This document shows positions 1 to 22,689 of a stretch of 64,000 nucleotides of DNA, in pieces (position 1 is the stretch's first letter; every line of letters starts with the position of its first letter). Location of the stretch: contig NZ_CAKZMJ010000036.1 in NCBI RefSeq assembly GCF_937128415.1, forward strand, positions 1-64,000, in the 5' to 3' direction. A program made the translations under genes and the position numbers. A model generated the notes under the pieces. That model was given only the letters and a program-made list of their open reading frames with translations, was not told the DNA's origin and did not search any database. The stretch comes from an uncultured Caldilinea sp. GTDB taxonomy: Bacteria > Chloroflexota > Anaerolineae > Caldilineales > Caldilineaceae.

Positions 1-431
<431 letters not shown>

Positions 432-743
432 TTTCTTTTTGCCAGAGCAAATGATGCGCGATGGTACTGGCGCCCTGTATGCGCAACTCCTCGCTGCGCT
501 TCCTCGAATTCGCCAAGACCTTGTGGTCCAATCGAGAACTTATGGCCGGGAGCCACACCCGCTGCCTGCCAACGATTTACTCAATCCGCTCTATCGATTG
601 CCAGGTTCAACAGCGTAACTTCTATAACAAAGCGCACCTTTTTGTCCATTATAACCCGGTCGAGGTTTCTCAGAAAAATTGTTCGTCCCTCTCCTCAGCC
701 TCCTGCAGCAATCCAACAAGATGCAAACAACTTGCTTTCACGC
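432..743. other. Intergenic region without a recognised gene
   Basis: This 312-bp gap lies between the start of the coiled-coil gene and the end of thrC, both on the minus strand. It should hold the thrC terminator and the promoter of the coiled-coil gene, but I see no convincing hairpin with a T-tract and no clear -35/-10 pair. Open frames here lack ribosome binding sites or family resemblance. Confidence 0.5.
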
Positions 744-2066
<1,323 letters not shown>

Positions 2067-2270
2067 CGCGGCCTCCAATTCAATATGAATATAACTTGAC
2101 GCTTTGCAAGCAAATCGTTAAGACAATCTTCCTCGCACCGTTTTACACTGCAATCAAATGCAATCAAAATTAAAAAGCTCAATTCCGCATCGATTATAGC
2201 GCAACGCCCCACTCTTTGAGGGTGTAAACGTCCCTTTGCCGGAGGTGCGCCGCAATTGGTATGAAAACAA

Positions 2271-2299
2271 TAGACATTTTGCGACATCTGTGGGATAAT
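2271..2299 (+). promoter_or_regulatory. Predicted sigma-70 promoter
   Basis: TAGACA (2271-2276), a 17-bp spacer, then GATAAT (2294-2299); both hexamers match five of six consensus bases. It lies about 40 bp upstream of the ATG at 2337. Confidence 0.6.
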
Positions 2300-2336
2300 C
2301 CCAGTGAATTTGTTTGAGAGAAGGGAGAAAGTGTGC

Positions 2337-3602
<1,266 letters not shown>

Positions 3603-3667
3603 TCTCTTTTCCATTAACTAGAGCCTGTGCTTCATCCGCTTCGCCGCATTTCTCCGTTCGTCTAGTT

Positions 3668-3708
3668 GAACAGACCACAGGCGCTTCTTGTGGTCTGTTC
3701 TTCTTTTG
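3668..3708 (+). terminator. Rho-independent terminator
   Basis: A perfect 12-bp inverted repeat, GAACAGACCACA (3668-3679) with TGTGGTCTGTTC (3689-3700), a 9-nt loop and a T-rich tail (ttcttttg). It ends the gene at 2337-3602 and sits just before the next start codon. Confidence 0.88.
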
Positions 3709-3722
3709 ATTCAATAGCTTTC

Positions 3723-4045
3723 ATGAACAAGCCGGTCAACTGCCGTTTCTTTTACGGCGATTATTTTCGAGGCAAAAACAAAGAGGAATGCCGGCTGCTC
3801 GCCGCCAACCCGGAAAATAAAATCGCTTGGAAGCGCAGTCACTGTGATTCCTGTCCGGTTCCGGAGATACTGATTTCCAGCAATAGCCGCGAGTTGGCGC
3901 TTGAAGCGACGATCGTCAGAAAGTTCTTGCGTAGTCAGGTGGAGGTGACCTTCGCCGTCTGCACCAGGCATATGATAGAGCTTTCCGATCCACGCTATTG
4001 TCCCCGGTGCGCGGCGGAGCAGAACCAACGCGAGGGAGAAGACGC

Positions 4046-4049
<4 letters not shown>
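3723..4049 (+). CDS. Small Cys-rich protein, coupled to patatin
   Basis: A 108-residue protein of unknown function. Seven cysteines are visible: C7, C23, the pair in HCDSCP (C41, C44), one near 80 and the pair CPRC (C93, C96). Two or more CxxC pairs suggest bound zinc or an iron-sulfur cluster. The N-terminus contains FFYGDYFRG, which I associate with small uncharacterised Chloroflexota proteins. The ATG at 3723 follows the terminator hairpin and has no evident ribosome binding site, so the true start is uncertain. Its stop overlaps the patatin start (ATGA at 4046-4049), so the two are translationally coupled and probably work together. Confidence 0.72.
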
Positions 4050-4981
<932 letters not shown>

Positions 4982-4983
4982 AA

Positions 4984-6261
<1,278 letters not shown>

Positions 6262-6271
6262 GGCGTCTCCC

Positions 6272-7546
<1,275 letters not shown>

Positions 7547-7607
7547 TCCCGTAGGCGCTGCTCGTAGCTGCGCCTCCTCAGATTACCCAAGACCTTGCGT
7601 ATCATGA

Positions 7608-9806
7608 TCAGATGCTCGCCAATCCGAGCGCAATGCGCCCGCGCTCTTTATCCACACTCGCCACTTCCACCTCGATCACATCGCCGACGCTCAGCCGCTC
7701 GCCCACCGGCAGCTGCGAACGATGCAACAACCCATCCTGCTTGACGCCGATGTCCACAAACGCGCCGAAGTCAACGACGTTGCGCACCACGCCGCGCAGC
7801 CGCATGCCGACGACGAGGTCCTCCATGGAAAGCACGTCGCTGCGCAGGATGGGAGGCGGCGCGTCCTGGCGCGGATCGCGGCCAGGACGCACGATTTGCT
7901 CCAGAATGTCGGCCAGCGTCGGCTCGCCGCAGCCAAGCTCCTGCGCCAGCGCAGGCAACGGCTTGCGCTCCAGCAACGCATCCAGCGCCGCCTGCCGCTC
8001 TGCGACCGGTGCGCGCATGTCGACGCCCGCCAGCTTGAGCACCCGCCGCGCCGTGGCGTAGCTTTCCGGATGAATGGCGCTGGCGTCGAGCGGTTCTTCG
8101 CCGTTGCGCACGCGCAAGAAGCCCGCCGCCTGCTCGAAGGCTTTCGGCCCCAGGCCGGCGACCTTCTTCAGCGCCGCGCGCGTGGGAAAGGGGCCATGTT
8201 CGTTGCGGTGCGCCACGATGCTCGCCGCCAGCTTCGGCCCGACGCCGGCCACGTAGGTCAGCAGCGCAGGCGAGGCGGTGTTGACGTCTACGCCCACCTG
8301 GTTGACGACGCTCTCCACCACGCCGTCGAGCGCAACGGCCAGGGCTTTCTGGTCAACGTCGTGCTGGTAGAGTCCGACGCCGATCGATTTGGGATCGATC
8401 TTGACCAGCTCGGCCAGCGGATCGAGCACGCGGCGCGCAATGGAGACCGCGCCGCGCATGCTCACGTCGAGATCGGGCAGCTCGGCGCGGGCGAGCGGGC
8501 TGGCGCTGTAGACGCTGGCGCCGGCTTCGTTGACGATAAGATAGCGAAGGGACGGCGCTCCCGACCCACGCAGATCGGTGCGGCCGCCGTTGTGTTGCGC
8601 CTCTTCCCATTGTCGGATCAACTCGGCGACCAGATGCTCTGTCTCTCGAGACGCCGTGCCGTTGCCGATGGCGATCAGCGTCGCCCGATGGCGTCGAACC
8701 AGATCGGCGAGCAACGCCAGCGCCTCGCGGCGTTGATGCTGCGGCGGATGCGGATAGAGGGTGGCCGTCTCCAGGAGCTTGCCGGAAGGATCGACGACCG
8801 CCACTTTGCAGCCGGTGCGATAGCCCGGATCGACGCCGATGACGACATGCCCCGCCAGCGGCGGCTGGGTGAGCAGACCACGCAGGTTGGCGGCGAAGAC
8901 GCGGATGGCGTGCGTCTCGGCCATTTCCGTCAAGGCGTTGCGCACATCGCGCTCAATGGCGGGCAACAACAGCCGTTTGGCCGCATCCTCGGTCGCCAGC
9001 CGGAGCTGCTCCGCCCACGGCGAGAGCGGATGATCGGGGAAGACCTTGTGAATCGCCTGCCGCCAGTCGCGCTCCGGAATCTCGACGCGCACACGCAGCA
9101 CTTTCTGCCGCTCACCACGGTTGATAGCCAACACCTGATAAGGCTTGAGCCGGTCGATGCGACAGGTGAAGTCGTAATAGAGCGCATAGACGCCCTTCTC
9201 ATCGACGGCGTCCTCGATGCGCGCAGCGGCAAGGGTGGCGAAACGCATCGCCTTGTCGCGCGTCTGGCGACGCACTTCGGCGTCGTCGCTGATCGTCTCG
9301 GCGACGATGTCGCGAGCGCCGGCCAGCGCGTCTTCGACGGTGGGAACGGCGTCGCTCACAAACGGCTGCGCAGCGCTTTCGGGAGTCTCGCCTCTGCGCG
9401 GCTGCGCCAGGATAAGATCGGCCAGCGGCTGCAGACCCCGTTCCCTGGCGATGCCGGCGCGCGTGCGGCGCTTCGGGCGATAGGGCTGATACAGGTCTTC
9501 AAGCGCGGTCATCGTCTCGGCGGCGAGAATCTGCTCCTCCAGCGCGGGCGCAAGCTTGCCCTGCTCGCGGATGGAGGAGAGGATCGTCTCGCGGCGTTCA
9601 TCAAGGTTGCGCAGCGAGGTCAACGTCTGTTCGATGGCGCGCAGTTGCTCTTCATCCAGCCCGCCGGTGGCCTCCTTGCGATAGCGGGCGATGAACGGCA
9701 ATGTTGCACCTTCGTCGAGCAGTTGAACGGCGGCGGCGACGCTGCGCTCCGGCAGGTTGAGCTTCGCCGCAATACGGGCGGGATAAGAATTCGGATTCGC
9801 AGACAT
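7608..9806 (-). CDS. tex: Tex family RNA-binding transcription accessory protein
   Basis: A 732-residue cytoplasmic nucleic-acid-binding protein of the Tex/Spt6 family. The Tex-N helical region carries the hallmark LPFIARYRKEATGGLDEEQLR (about residues 36-56). It is followed by the YqgF/RuvX-like domain (VIGVDPGYRTGCKVAVVD, near 324), a helix-hairpin-helix region (ALLTYVAGVGPKLAASIV, near 510) and a C-terminal S1 domain (GVVRNVVDFGAFVDIGV, near 660). The length is normal. It is followed on the same strand, after about 60 bp, by the M20-hutI pair. Confidence 0.95.
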   Translation of the reverse strand: MSANPNSYPARIAAKLNLPERSVAAAVQLLDEGATLPFIARYRKEATGGLDEEQLRAIEQTLTSLRNLDERRETILSSIREQGKLAPALEEQILAAETMTALEDLYQPYRPKRRTRAGIARERGLQPLADLILAQPRRGETPESAAQPFVSDAVPTVEDALAGARDIVAETISDDAEVRRQTRDKAMRFATLAAARIEDAVDEKGVYALYYDFTCRIDRLKPYQVLAINRGERQKVLRVRVEIPERDWRQAIHKVFPDHPLSPWAEQLRLATEDAAKRLLLPAIERDVRNALTEMAETHAIRVFAANLRGLLTQPPLAGHVVIGVDPGYRTGCKVAVVDPSGKLLETATLYPHPPQHQRREALALLADLVRRHRATLIAIGNGTASRETEHLVAELIRQWEEAQHNGGRTDLRGSGAPSLRYLIVNEAGASVYSASPLARAELPDLDVSMRGAVSIARRVLDPLAELVKIDPKSIGVGLYQHDVDQKALAVALDGVVESVVNQVGVDVNTASPALLTYVAGVGPKLAASIVAHRNEHGPFPTRAALKKVAGLGPKAFEQAAGFLRVRNGEEPLDASAIHPESYATARRVLKLAGVDMRAPVAERQAALDALLERKPLPALAQELGCGEPTLADILEQIVRPGRDPRQDAPPPILRSDVLSMEDLVVGMRLRGVVRNVVDFGAFVDIGVKQDGLLHRSQLPVGERLSVGDVIEVEVASVDKERGRIALGLASI

Positions 9807-9889
9807 GGTCGTTATGGACAGATTCCCTCAGGCAAACGATGGCATCGGTGATTCATTGCAAACGGTTTGTATTTGTAGTGATGCAGTAA

Positions 9890-9945
9890 CGCAAAGGCGC
9901 AAAGATCCAAAGACGCAAGAAGGATTTTCGCACAAAGGCGCAAAA
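9890..9945. repeat. Short 'gcaaaggcgcaaa' repeats
   Basis: Two imperfect copies of caaaggcgcaaa, at about 9892 and 9934, sit in a purine-rich tract with related 'caaagacgcaag' units between tex and the amylase promoter. A related string on the other strand appears near 62722-62745. Function unknown. Confidence 0.5.
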
Positions 9946-9962
9946 TTGTCAGAGAAAGGGTA

Positions 9963-9993
9963 TTGACATGCGCTCCTAAAGAGGTTGTATAAT
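9963..9993 (+). promoter_or_regulatory. Predicted promoter of amylase gene
   Basis: Perfect TTGACA (9963-9968) and perfect TATAAT (9988-9993) separated by 19 bp, or 18 bp if the -35 is read one base later. The spacer is slightly long. The leader to the ATG at 10067 is about 65 nt and contains AAAGGAGAA close to the start. Confidence 0.72.
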
Positions 9994-10066
9994 CTGGGAG
10001 GAACACGTCAGCCGCTCTTTCCTTCCCATTGCACAATCGTCTGTTCCTCAAAGGAGAAGCCCCACC

Positions 10067-14323
<4,257 letters not shown>

Positions 14324-14342
14324 GCAAACCTCCCTTGGATGC

Positions 14343-14385
14343 GCTGGCTGCCTTCAGAGGTTGTGTGCTTCTGAGGGCAGCCAGC
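14343..14385 (+). terminator. Strong hairpin after amylase gene
   Basis: A 16-bp stem with one G-T pair: GCTGGCTGCCTTCAGA (14343-14358) with TCTGAGGGCAGCCAGC (14370-14385), 11-nt loop. The tail (attgctttctgg) is only moderately T-rich, so it may act as terminator or 3' stabiliser. Confidence 0.7.
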
Positions 14386-14575
14386 ATTGCTTTCTGGCGC
14401 CCGACGAAAAGCACCCGCAGGCGCATGTAGGTTTGGCCTCCACTTGGACCCTTCTCCGCAAAGAAACACTGACAAGCCGCCATGTCCGGCTGGCGGCCAC
14501 AATGCCCAGGTGCAGCGCAATTCGGCTTCCGTCCGAACGCCCCTCTCAGGGCGTAGAAGCGCTTTGCAAATTCCC

Positions 14576-15523
<948 letters not shown>

Positions 15524-15606
15524 GGGGAGCGTGTTTCTATTTCGTGTTTTGTGCGAGCGCGTTGCGTGTTTCAATAACGCACGCAACACGCATCACGCAA
15601 CACCCA

Positions 15607-16848
15607 TCACCCACTGCGCAACATCACGGCCACCTGCGCCAGGGCGGCGTCGACGCGCTGAAGCAGCTCATTCGCCAGCGGGCGCTCGATGATCAGCGGA
15701 GGCAAAAACTGCGCCACGCGCGTGTCATTGGCAGCGTAGATCGACAGGAAGCCGTTGTCATAGGCTGCTTTCGTGAAAAGCGGGCCGCACGCAGGATGCA
15801 CCATCTCGATGCCCATCATCAGCCCCTTTTGGCGCAGGCCGACGAGCACGCCGGCGTGACGGCGCTGCAGATCGACGAAACCGTCGGCGAAGACCTGCGC
15901 CATGGCCTGCACGTGCGCCAGGAAAGCCGGGTCGGCGCTGATCTCCAGCACCTTCAGCGCCACCGGGCAGCCGACCTCGGCGCCGCCGAAGGTGGAAATG
16001 TGGATGAACGGATCGGCGTGGAAGACGCGCTCCAGTTCTTTGCGCATCATGGTCGCCGCCATCGGATAGAGGCCGCCGGACAACCCCTTGCCGAGCAACA
16101 ACATGTCGGGGACAATGTCGAAATGCTCATACGCCCACAGGCGACCGGTGCGCCCGAGGCCGGCCTGAATTTCGTCGAGGATCAACAGCGCGCCGTGCGC
16201 GTCGCAAAGGCGCCGCACCTGCGGAAGATACGCCGGCGCAGGGATCGGCATACCCAGCGTCGCCGGGATCGTCTCCAGGATCACAGCGGCGGCGTCTTCC
16301 ACTTCGGCGGCCAGCGCGTCGACGTCATTGAAAGGAACCTGCACAAAACCGGGGGCGCGGGGGCCGAAGGGCGCAAAGTACTTCTCGTCCCCTGTAAACA
16401 GCGCAAAGCCGGTGTGACCGTGATAGCCGCCGCTGGCCGAAACGATCTTCTGTCGCCCCGTGTAGCCGCGCGCCACCTTGATCGCCAGGTCGGTCGCCTC
16501 GCCGCCGCCGACGGCGAAGACGGTGTACGTCAACCCCGGCGCCAGCTCGGCGAGCCGCGCGGCCAGGCGCGCCCGCGGTTCGCTGAGGAGATGATGGTTG
16601 CCGATGTCAAGCGTCTGCGCGCTTTCGATCAGCGCCTGCACAACGGCGGGGTGACGATGGCCAAGGTTGAAGACGCCGCCGTTGCAGTGGCAGTTGATGA
16701 GCCGCTTCTCGCCGTCGATGTCCCAGATGTACGGCCCCTCGCGGCGGCCCATGACAAACTCGATGCCCGCCCGGCGAAAAAAGGCCGCCTTGCCGGAGGA
16801 GACATGACGGGCGAATCGATCGATGACGGCGGATTTGTCTGTCGACAT
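15607..16848 (-). CDS. Class III PLP aminotransferase
   Basis: A 413-residue fold-type I aminotransferase of the acetylornithine/GABA/glutamate-1-semialdehyde group. Seen: the cofactor-phosphate loop VGGGEATDLAIK (near 112), the aromatic GGYHGHTGFALFTG, the cofactor Asp in LILDEIQAGLGRTGR (near 222) and the Schiff-base lysine in MLLLGKGLSGG (near 255). Substrate not predictable. A predicted promoter (16935-16964, minus strand) drives it divergently from the DeoR gene, and the DUF6206-like gene follows, so all three may be co-regulated. Confidence 0.88.
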   Translation of the reverse strand: MSTDKSAVIDRFARHVSSGKAAFFRRAGIEFVMGRREGPYIWDIDGEKRLINCHCNGGVFNLGHRHPAVVQALIESAQTLDIGNHHLLSEPRARLAARLAELAPGLTYTVFAVGGGEATDLAIKVARGYTGRQKIVSASGGYHGHTGFALFTGDEKYFAPFGPRAPGFVQVPFNDVDALAAEVEDAAAVILETIPATLGMPIPAPAYLPQVRRLCDAHGALLILDEIQAGLGRTGRLWAYEHFDIVPDMLLLGKGLSGGLYPMAATMMRKELERVFHADPFIHISTFGGAEVGCPVALKVLEISADPAFLAHVQAMAQVFADGFVDLQRRHAGVLVGLRQKGLMMGIEMVHPACGPLFTKAAYDNGFLSIYAANDTRVAQFLPPLIIERPLANELLQRVDAALAQVAVMLRSG

Positions 16849-16934
16849 GGAGATTCCGTATTCACTGAATCCAATTCTCTGTCTTCCGTCTCACCCATTG
16901 CTGGCGAGCAATGTAGGGCAGGAAGATATTCGAC

Positions 16935-16964
16935 ATTATGGATCGCATGTCATGAATTCGTCAA
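16935..16964 (-). promoter_or_regulatory. Predicted promoter of aminotransferase gene
   Basis: On the minus strand TTGACG (16964-16959), an 18-bp spacer, CATAAT (16940-16935); each box matches five of six consensus positions. The leader to the ATG at 16848 is about 80 nt. Confidence 0.6.
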
Positions 16965-17040
16965 CGCATTATGTTCATTTTCCTTAGCAAATCATCTTTT
17001 CAATTGCACCATATCTTGCATTCCTCTAAACATCCCTGAG

Positions 17041-17102
17041 ATTTGTTTGAATCTATTGACAAACAAACAAAAATAGCGTAGTATACAAACAAAATCAAAC
17101 AA
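17041..17102 (+). promoter_or_regulatory. DeoR promoter with CAAACA-type operator cluster
   Basis: TTGACA (17056-17061), a 17-bp spacer and TAGTAT (17079-17084) form a good sigma-70 promoter for the gene at 17120. The AT-rich stretch repeats CAAACAAA four times around the promoter (17060-17102) and has the inverted form TTTGTTTGA at 17042-17050. DeoR-family repressors commonly bind direct or inverted hexamer/octamer repeats of this kind in their own promoter, so autoregulation is likely. Confidence 0.55.
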
Positions 17103-17119
17103 CCCGACTTTCAATAACC

Positions 17120-17881
<762 letters not shown>

Positions 17882-18289
17882 GGAGAACCTGCGGCTGCGA
17901 GCCGCAGCGCCGACGCTCTCTTCCCCCCTCTCCCACCCTTGGGAGAGGGGGCAGGGGGTGAGGGCCTTCCCACGGGTCTGCCGAGAACCTGCGGCTGCGA
18001 GCCGCAGCTACGGTGAAATCCGGGTGTGTTTGCGTAGCCGCAGCGCCGACGCTCTCCACCCCCTCTCCCATCCTTGGGAGAGGGGCAGGGGGTGAGGGCC
18101 GTCTCCCCCTCTCCCGCCCTTGGGAGAGGGGGCAGGGGGTGAGGGCCTTCCCACGGGTCTGCCGAGAACCTGCGGCTGCGAGCCGCAGCTACGGTGAAAT
18201 CCGGGTGTGTTTGCGTAGCCGCAGCGCCGACGCTCTCCACCCCCTCTCCCATCCTTGGGAGAGGGGCAGGGGGTGAGGGCTGCTGCTGA
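17882..18289. repeat. REP-like palindromic repeat array, 181-bp tandem unit
   Basis: Two palindromes alternate. One is CTCTCCCA-ccc-TTGGGAGAG; the other is GCGGCT-gcg-AGCCGC followed by agctacgg. A unit starting at 17965 recurs at 18146 (period 181 bp), nearly identical over its length. In total there are four copies of the first palindrome and three full copies of the second. The array fills the gap between the DeoR gene and the btpA-like gene. Frames through it give Pro/Ser/Arg-rich strings that I do not consider proteins. The same elements recur at 29460-30010 and in part near 39417. Confidence 0.88.
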
Positions 18290-18329
18290 GTCATTTTTCA
18301 ATCAACATTAGAAAAGGACAGGACAAGTA

Positions 18330-19142
18330 ATGTTGCTGAAAGAACTATTCGGCGTCGAAAAACCGGTGATTGCCATGACGCACTTCCCTCCGCTGCCCGG
18401 CACACCGCTGTACGACGAAAAGAAAGGCGTGGAGGGAATCCTGGAATCCGTTGCATCGGACGCCCGCATTCTGCTCGATGCGGGCGTGGACGCCCTGCTC
18501 TTTTGTAACGAGGGCGACCGTCCCTACGCGCTGAAGGCGGACTTCGAGGCGGTGGCGGTGATGGCGCGCGTGATCGCCGAAGTGGCGCCCAAGGATCGCC
18601 CCTTCGGCGTCGATTTCCTTTGGGACGCCAGGGCGCCGCTCGCCATCGCTCTGGCGACGGGCGCATCCTTCGTGCGCGAGGTCTTCACCGGCGTCTATGA
18701 GAGCGACATGGGGCTGTGGAACACCGACGCCGCCGCCCTGCTGCGCTATCGCCGTCAGATCGGCGCCAACCACGTGCGCGTTTTCTACAACGTCACGCCG
18801 GAGTTCGCCTCCCCGCTAGGAAGCCGCACGGTCGGGCAGAGGGCGCGTAGCGCAGTCGTCTCCTCGCTGGCGGACGCCATCCTGGTCTCCGGCGCCATGG
18901 CGGGCGCCGAGCCGGGCATCGACGCGCTGCGCGAAGCGAAGGAGGCCGTCGCCGATCTGGCGCCCGTGCTGCTCAACACCGGCGCGCGGGCCGACAACAT
19001 CGCCCGCTATCTGGAGGTGGCCGACGGCGTGATCGTCGGCTCCAGCCTCAAGGTGGATGGCTACACCTGGAATCCGGTGGACCCGGAGCGGGTGCGCGTC
19101 TTCATGGACAAGGTGCGCGCCGTGCGTGCAGGGCTTGCCTGA
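18330..19142 (+). CDS. BtpA/SgcQ-family TIM-barrel protein
   Basis: A 270-residue protein of the BtpA family, named for a cyanobacterial photosystem I biogenesis factor; other members (SgcQ) sit in sugar catabolic operons, as here. Seen: VIAMTHFPPLPGTP (residues about 12-25), LLFCNEGDRPY, FGVDFLWDARAP, FVREVFTGVYESDMGLW and a C-terminal VIVGSSLKVDG phosphate-binding-like motif. The reaction is unknown; a sugar-phosphate aldolase or epimerase role is plausible from the barrel fold. AAAAGGA precedes the ATG. It is followed after 37 bp by the FGGY kinase. Confidence 0.85.
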   Translation: MLLKELFGVEKPVIAMTHFPPLPGTPLYDEKKGVEGILESVASDARILLDAGVDALLFCNEGDRPYALKADFEAVAVMARVIAEVAPKDRPFGVDFLWDARAPLAIALATGASFVREVFTGVYESDMGLWNTDAAALLRYRRQIGANHVRVFYNVTPEFASPLGSRTVGQRARSAVVSSLADAILVSGAMAGAEPGIDALREAKEAVADLAPVLLNTGARADNIARYLEVADGVIVGSSLKVDGYTWNPVDPERVRVFMDKVRAVRAGLA

Positions 19143-19179
19143 TTCAGGCGGCCATTCCTGTGGCATTGGGAGGGCAAGG

Positions 19180-20667
<1,488 letters not shown>

Positions 20668-20757
20668 ATTCTGATTGTCTGATTGTTTGTCACTCGATCG
20701 CAATCTTCTGGAAAGCCCTCGAGCTTTCCAGGAGAACAGCAGCAAAGGCGGACGACT

Positions 20758-21537
20758 ATGCGACTGAAGGGAAAAAGGATCGCCATCACCGGCGCCGGTT
20801 CGGGAATCGGCAAAGCGACGGCTCTGGCGCTGGCGCGAGAAGGCGCAGCGCTGGCCGTGACGGACTTCAACATGGAATGGGCGCAGCAGACGGCCTCGGA
20901 AATTCGCGCGCAAGAAGGCGAGGCGACGGCGTGGCGGCTCGATGTGACCGACCAGGCCGAGGCGGAGCGCGTGCTGCAGGCGATCCTCGACCGGTATGGC
21001 CGGCTCGACGTCTGGGTCAACAACGCCGGCGTCTCGACCATGAACCGTTTCGTCGACCTCACGGAACGGGACTGGGACTACAACATGAACGTCAATGCCA
21101 AGGGCGTCTTCCTCTGCAGCCAGGTCGCCGCCCGGCGCATGATCGCCCAGGGAGGCGGCAAGATCATCAACGTCGCCTCGATGGCGGGCAAACGGGGCAA
21201 CGCGCCCTTCCTGGCCCATTACGTCGCCAGCAAATTCGCCGTCATCGGCCTGACCCAGGCAATGGCGGGCGAGCTGGCGCCCTATGGAATCACCGTCAAC
21301 GCCGTCTGTCCCGGCTACGTGCGCACCTCCATGCAAGAGCGAGAGGTGGAATGGGAAGCGCAGCTGCGCGGCGTTGCGCCCGAGGAAGTGCGCGCTCTGT
21401 ACATCCAGGACACGCCGCTGCGACGCCTCGAAACGCCCGAAGACGTGGCGAAGGTGATCGTCTTTCTGGCCTCGGAGGACGCAGATTTCATCACAGGGGA
21501 GGCGATCAACGTCAACGGCGGCGCGTGGATGGATTGA
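20758..21537 (+). CDS. Short-chain dehydrogenase/reductase
   Basis: 259 residues with the classical SDR plan. NAD(P)-binding TGAGSGIG is at 11-18, the acidic residue after beta2 (AVTDFN) favours NAD, and NNAGVS is near 86. The catalytic Ser (NVASMAG), Tyr and Lys (YVASK) are near 141-158, and the C-terminus ends in INVNGGAWMD. Likely oxidises the substrate (or product) of the adjacent FGGY kinase. It is followed by the ABC ATPase 19 bp later. The ATG at 20758 has only a weak purine stretch (AAAGGCGG) upstream. Confidence 0.9.
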   Translation: MRLKGKRIAITGAGSGIGKATALALAREGAALAVTDFNMEWAQQTASEIRAQEGEATAWRLDVTDQAEAERVLQAILDRYGRLDVWVNNAGVSTMNRFVDLTERDWDYNMNVNAKGVFLCSQVAARRMIAQGGGKIINVASMAGKRGNAPFLAHYVASKFAVIGLTQAMAGELAPYGITVNAVCPGYVRTSMQEREVEWEAQLRGVAPEEVRALYIQDTPLRRLETPEDVAKVIVFLASEDADFITGEAINVNGGAWMD

Positions 21538-21556
21538 AGCTAGCAAGGGGCCTTCC

Positions 21557-22630
21557 ATGGGCGATATTGTGTTGCGCCTGAACAACGTCGGCAAACGCTT
21601 CGGAAAAATCAGAGCGGTTGACGGATTTAACCTTCTCGTGGAGCAAGGAGAATTCGTCTCTTTCCTTGGCCCCTCTGGCTGCGGCAAGACGACCGTATTG
21701 CGTTGTATCGCCGGTTTTGAGCAACCGGATGAAGGTGAAATTTACTTCCGTGAGCGCAACATAAACTCATTGCCTCCAGAAATGCGGGATGTTGGGATGG
21801 TCTTTCAGTCCTACGCCCTGTTTCCAAACATGACAGTCGCGGAAAACATTGCGTTTCCGCTCAAGATAAAAGGTCGGCCTCGACATGAACGGCAGGAAAA
21901 AGTTGCCGAACTGCTCAATCTGGTTCAACTGCCAGGTCTTGAGCACCGATACCCTAGTCAGTTATCTGGAGGGCAGCAACAGAGGGTGGCCCTTGCCCGT
22001 GCGCTTGCAAAACAGCCGGCAATCCTGTTGCTTGATGAACCTCTGTCTGCGCTGGATGCCAAGATTCGAGAAGAACTGCGCAATGAAATTCGCAGCATTC
22101 AGAAAAAACTTGGCCTCACCGCCATCTATGTGACCCATGACCAGGAAGAGGCGCTTTCGATTTCAGACCGGGTGGTCGTCATGGACCGAGGTGTCATTCA
22201 ACAGGTGGGAAGCCCCATCGAGATTTATCGTCATCCTAAAAATCTCTTCGTTGCCACTTTTGTAGGAGTGATGAACCTCTTCCCAGGCAGGATCGTGGAC
22301 AAAGGTGTTTTCCGCTGGCAGTCTAGTCTATTTCGGGTATCGAATGCAGAAAAACACACCGGCCACCAGGAGGCTTATCTGGCGGTGCGTCCTGAATCGA
22401 TCAAAATCTTTTCTCCGCAAGAAACGAGTGAGTCCCTGCCTAGCAATTTACTGGAGGGGGTAATCGATATGCTCACATTTTTGGGCGCTAATGTACGCGT
22501 CACTGTTCGTTGTCAGGGTGACTTCATTTTACGCGCCAATCTAACCGCTGAAGCTGCCGACCGTCTCGAAACCGGCCAACAGGTGCTTGCGACGTTTTCT
22601 CCAGAATCAGCCTTCTTGATTCTGTCATAA
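21557..22630 (+). CDS. ABC importer ATPase (Fe/polyamine/AEP type)
   Basis: A 357-residue nucleotide-binding subunit of the PotA/FbpC/CysA group. Walker A GPSGCGKTT is at 38-46, Q-loop MVFQSYALFPNMTV follows, signature LSGGQQQR, Walker B LLLDEPLSALD, and H-loop YVTHDQEEA. The C-terminal TOBE-type regulatory region starts near residue 240. First of four importer genes (ATPase, binding protein, two permeases). Base composition is visibly more AT-rich than that of the SDR gene just upstream, starting within this gene. Confidence 0.92.
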   Translation: MGDIVLRLNNVGKRFGKIRAVDGFNLLVEQGEFVSFLGPSGCGKTTVLRCIAGFEQPDEGEIYFRERNINSLPPEMRDVGMVFQSYALFPNMTVAENIAFPLKIKGRPRHERQEKVAELLNLVQLPGLEHRYPSQLSGGQQQRVALARALAKQPAILLLDEPLSALDAKIREELRNEIRSIQKKLGLTAIYVTHDQEEALSISDRVVVMDRGVIQQVGSPIEIYRHPKNLFVATFVGVMNLFPGRIVDKGVFRWQSSLFRVSNAEKHTGHQEAYLAVRPESIKIFSPQETSESLPSNLLEGVIDMLTFLGANVRVTVRCQGDFILRANLTAEAADRLETGQQVLATFSPESAFLILS

Positions 22631-22689
22631 CTCAAATTCTTTGTTTCGTTTCAGGCAACTAAGGTGAATCAGGAGAAAGGAGCAGACAG

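Noticed and set aside
2067..2078. TTG start four codons upstream of thrC ATG
   Set aside because: The GGAGG ribosome binding site lies inside this extension, so translation should start at the ATG at 2066.
7722..9851. 709-codon open frame antisense to tex
   Set aside because: It is the shadow of a high-GC gene. The translation is His/Arg/Gln-rich with no family motif, and the opposite strand has clear Tex domains.
16849..17119. Riboswitch or T-box in the gap before the DeoR gene
   Set aside because: Leader after the predicted promoter is under 30 nt and no conserved box or terminator is seen.
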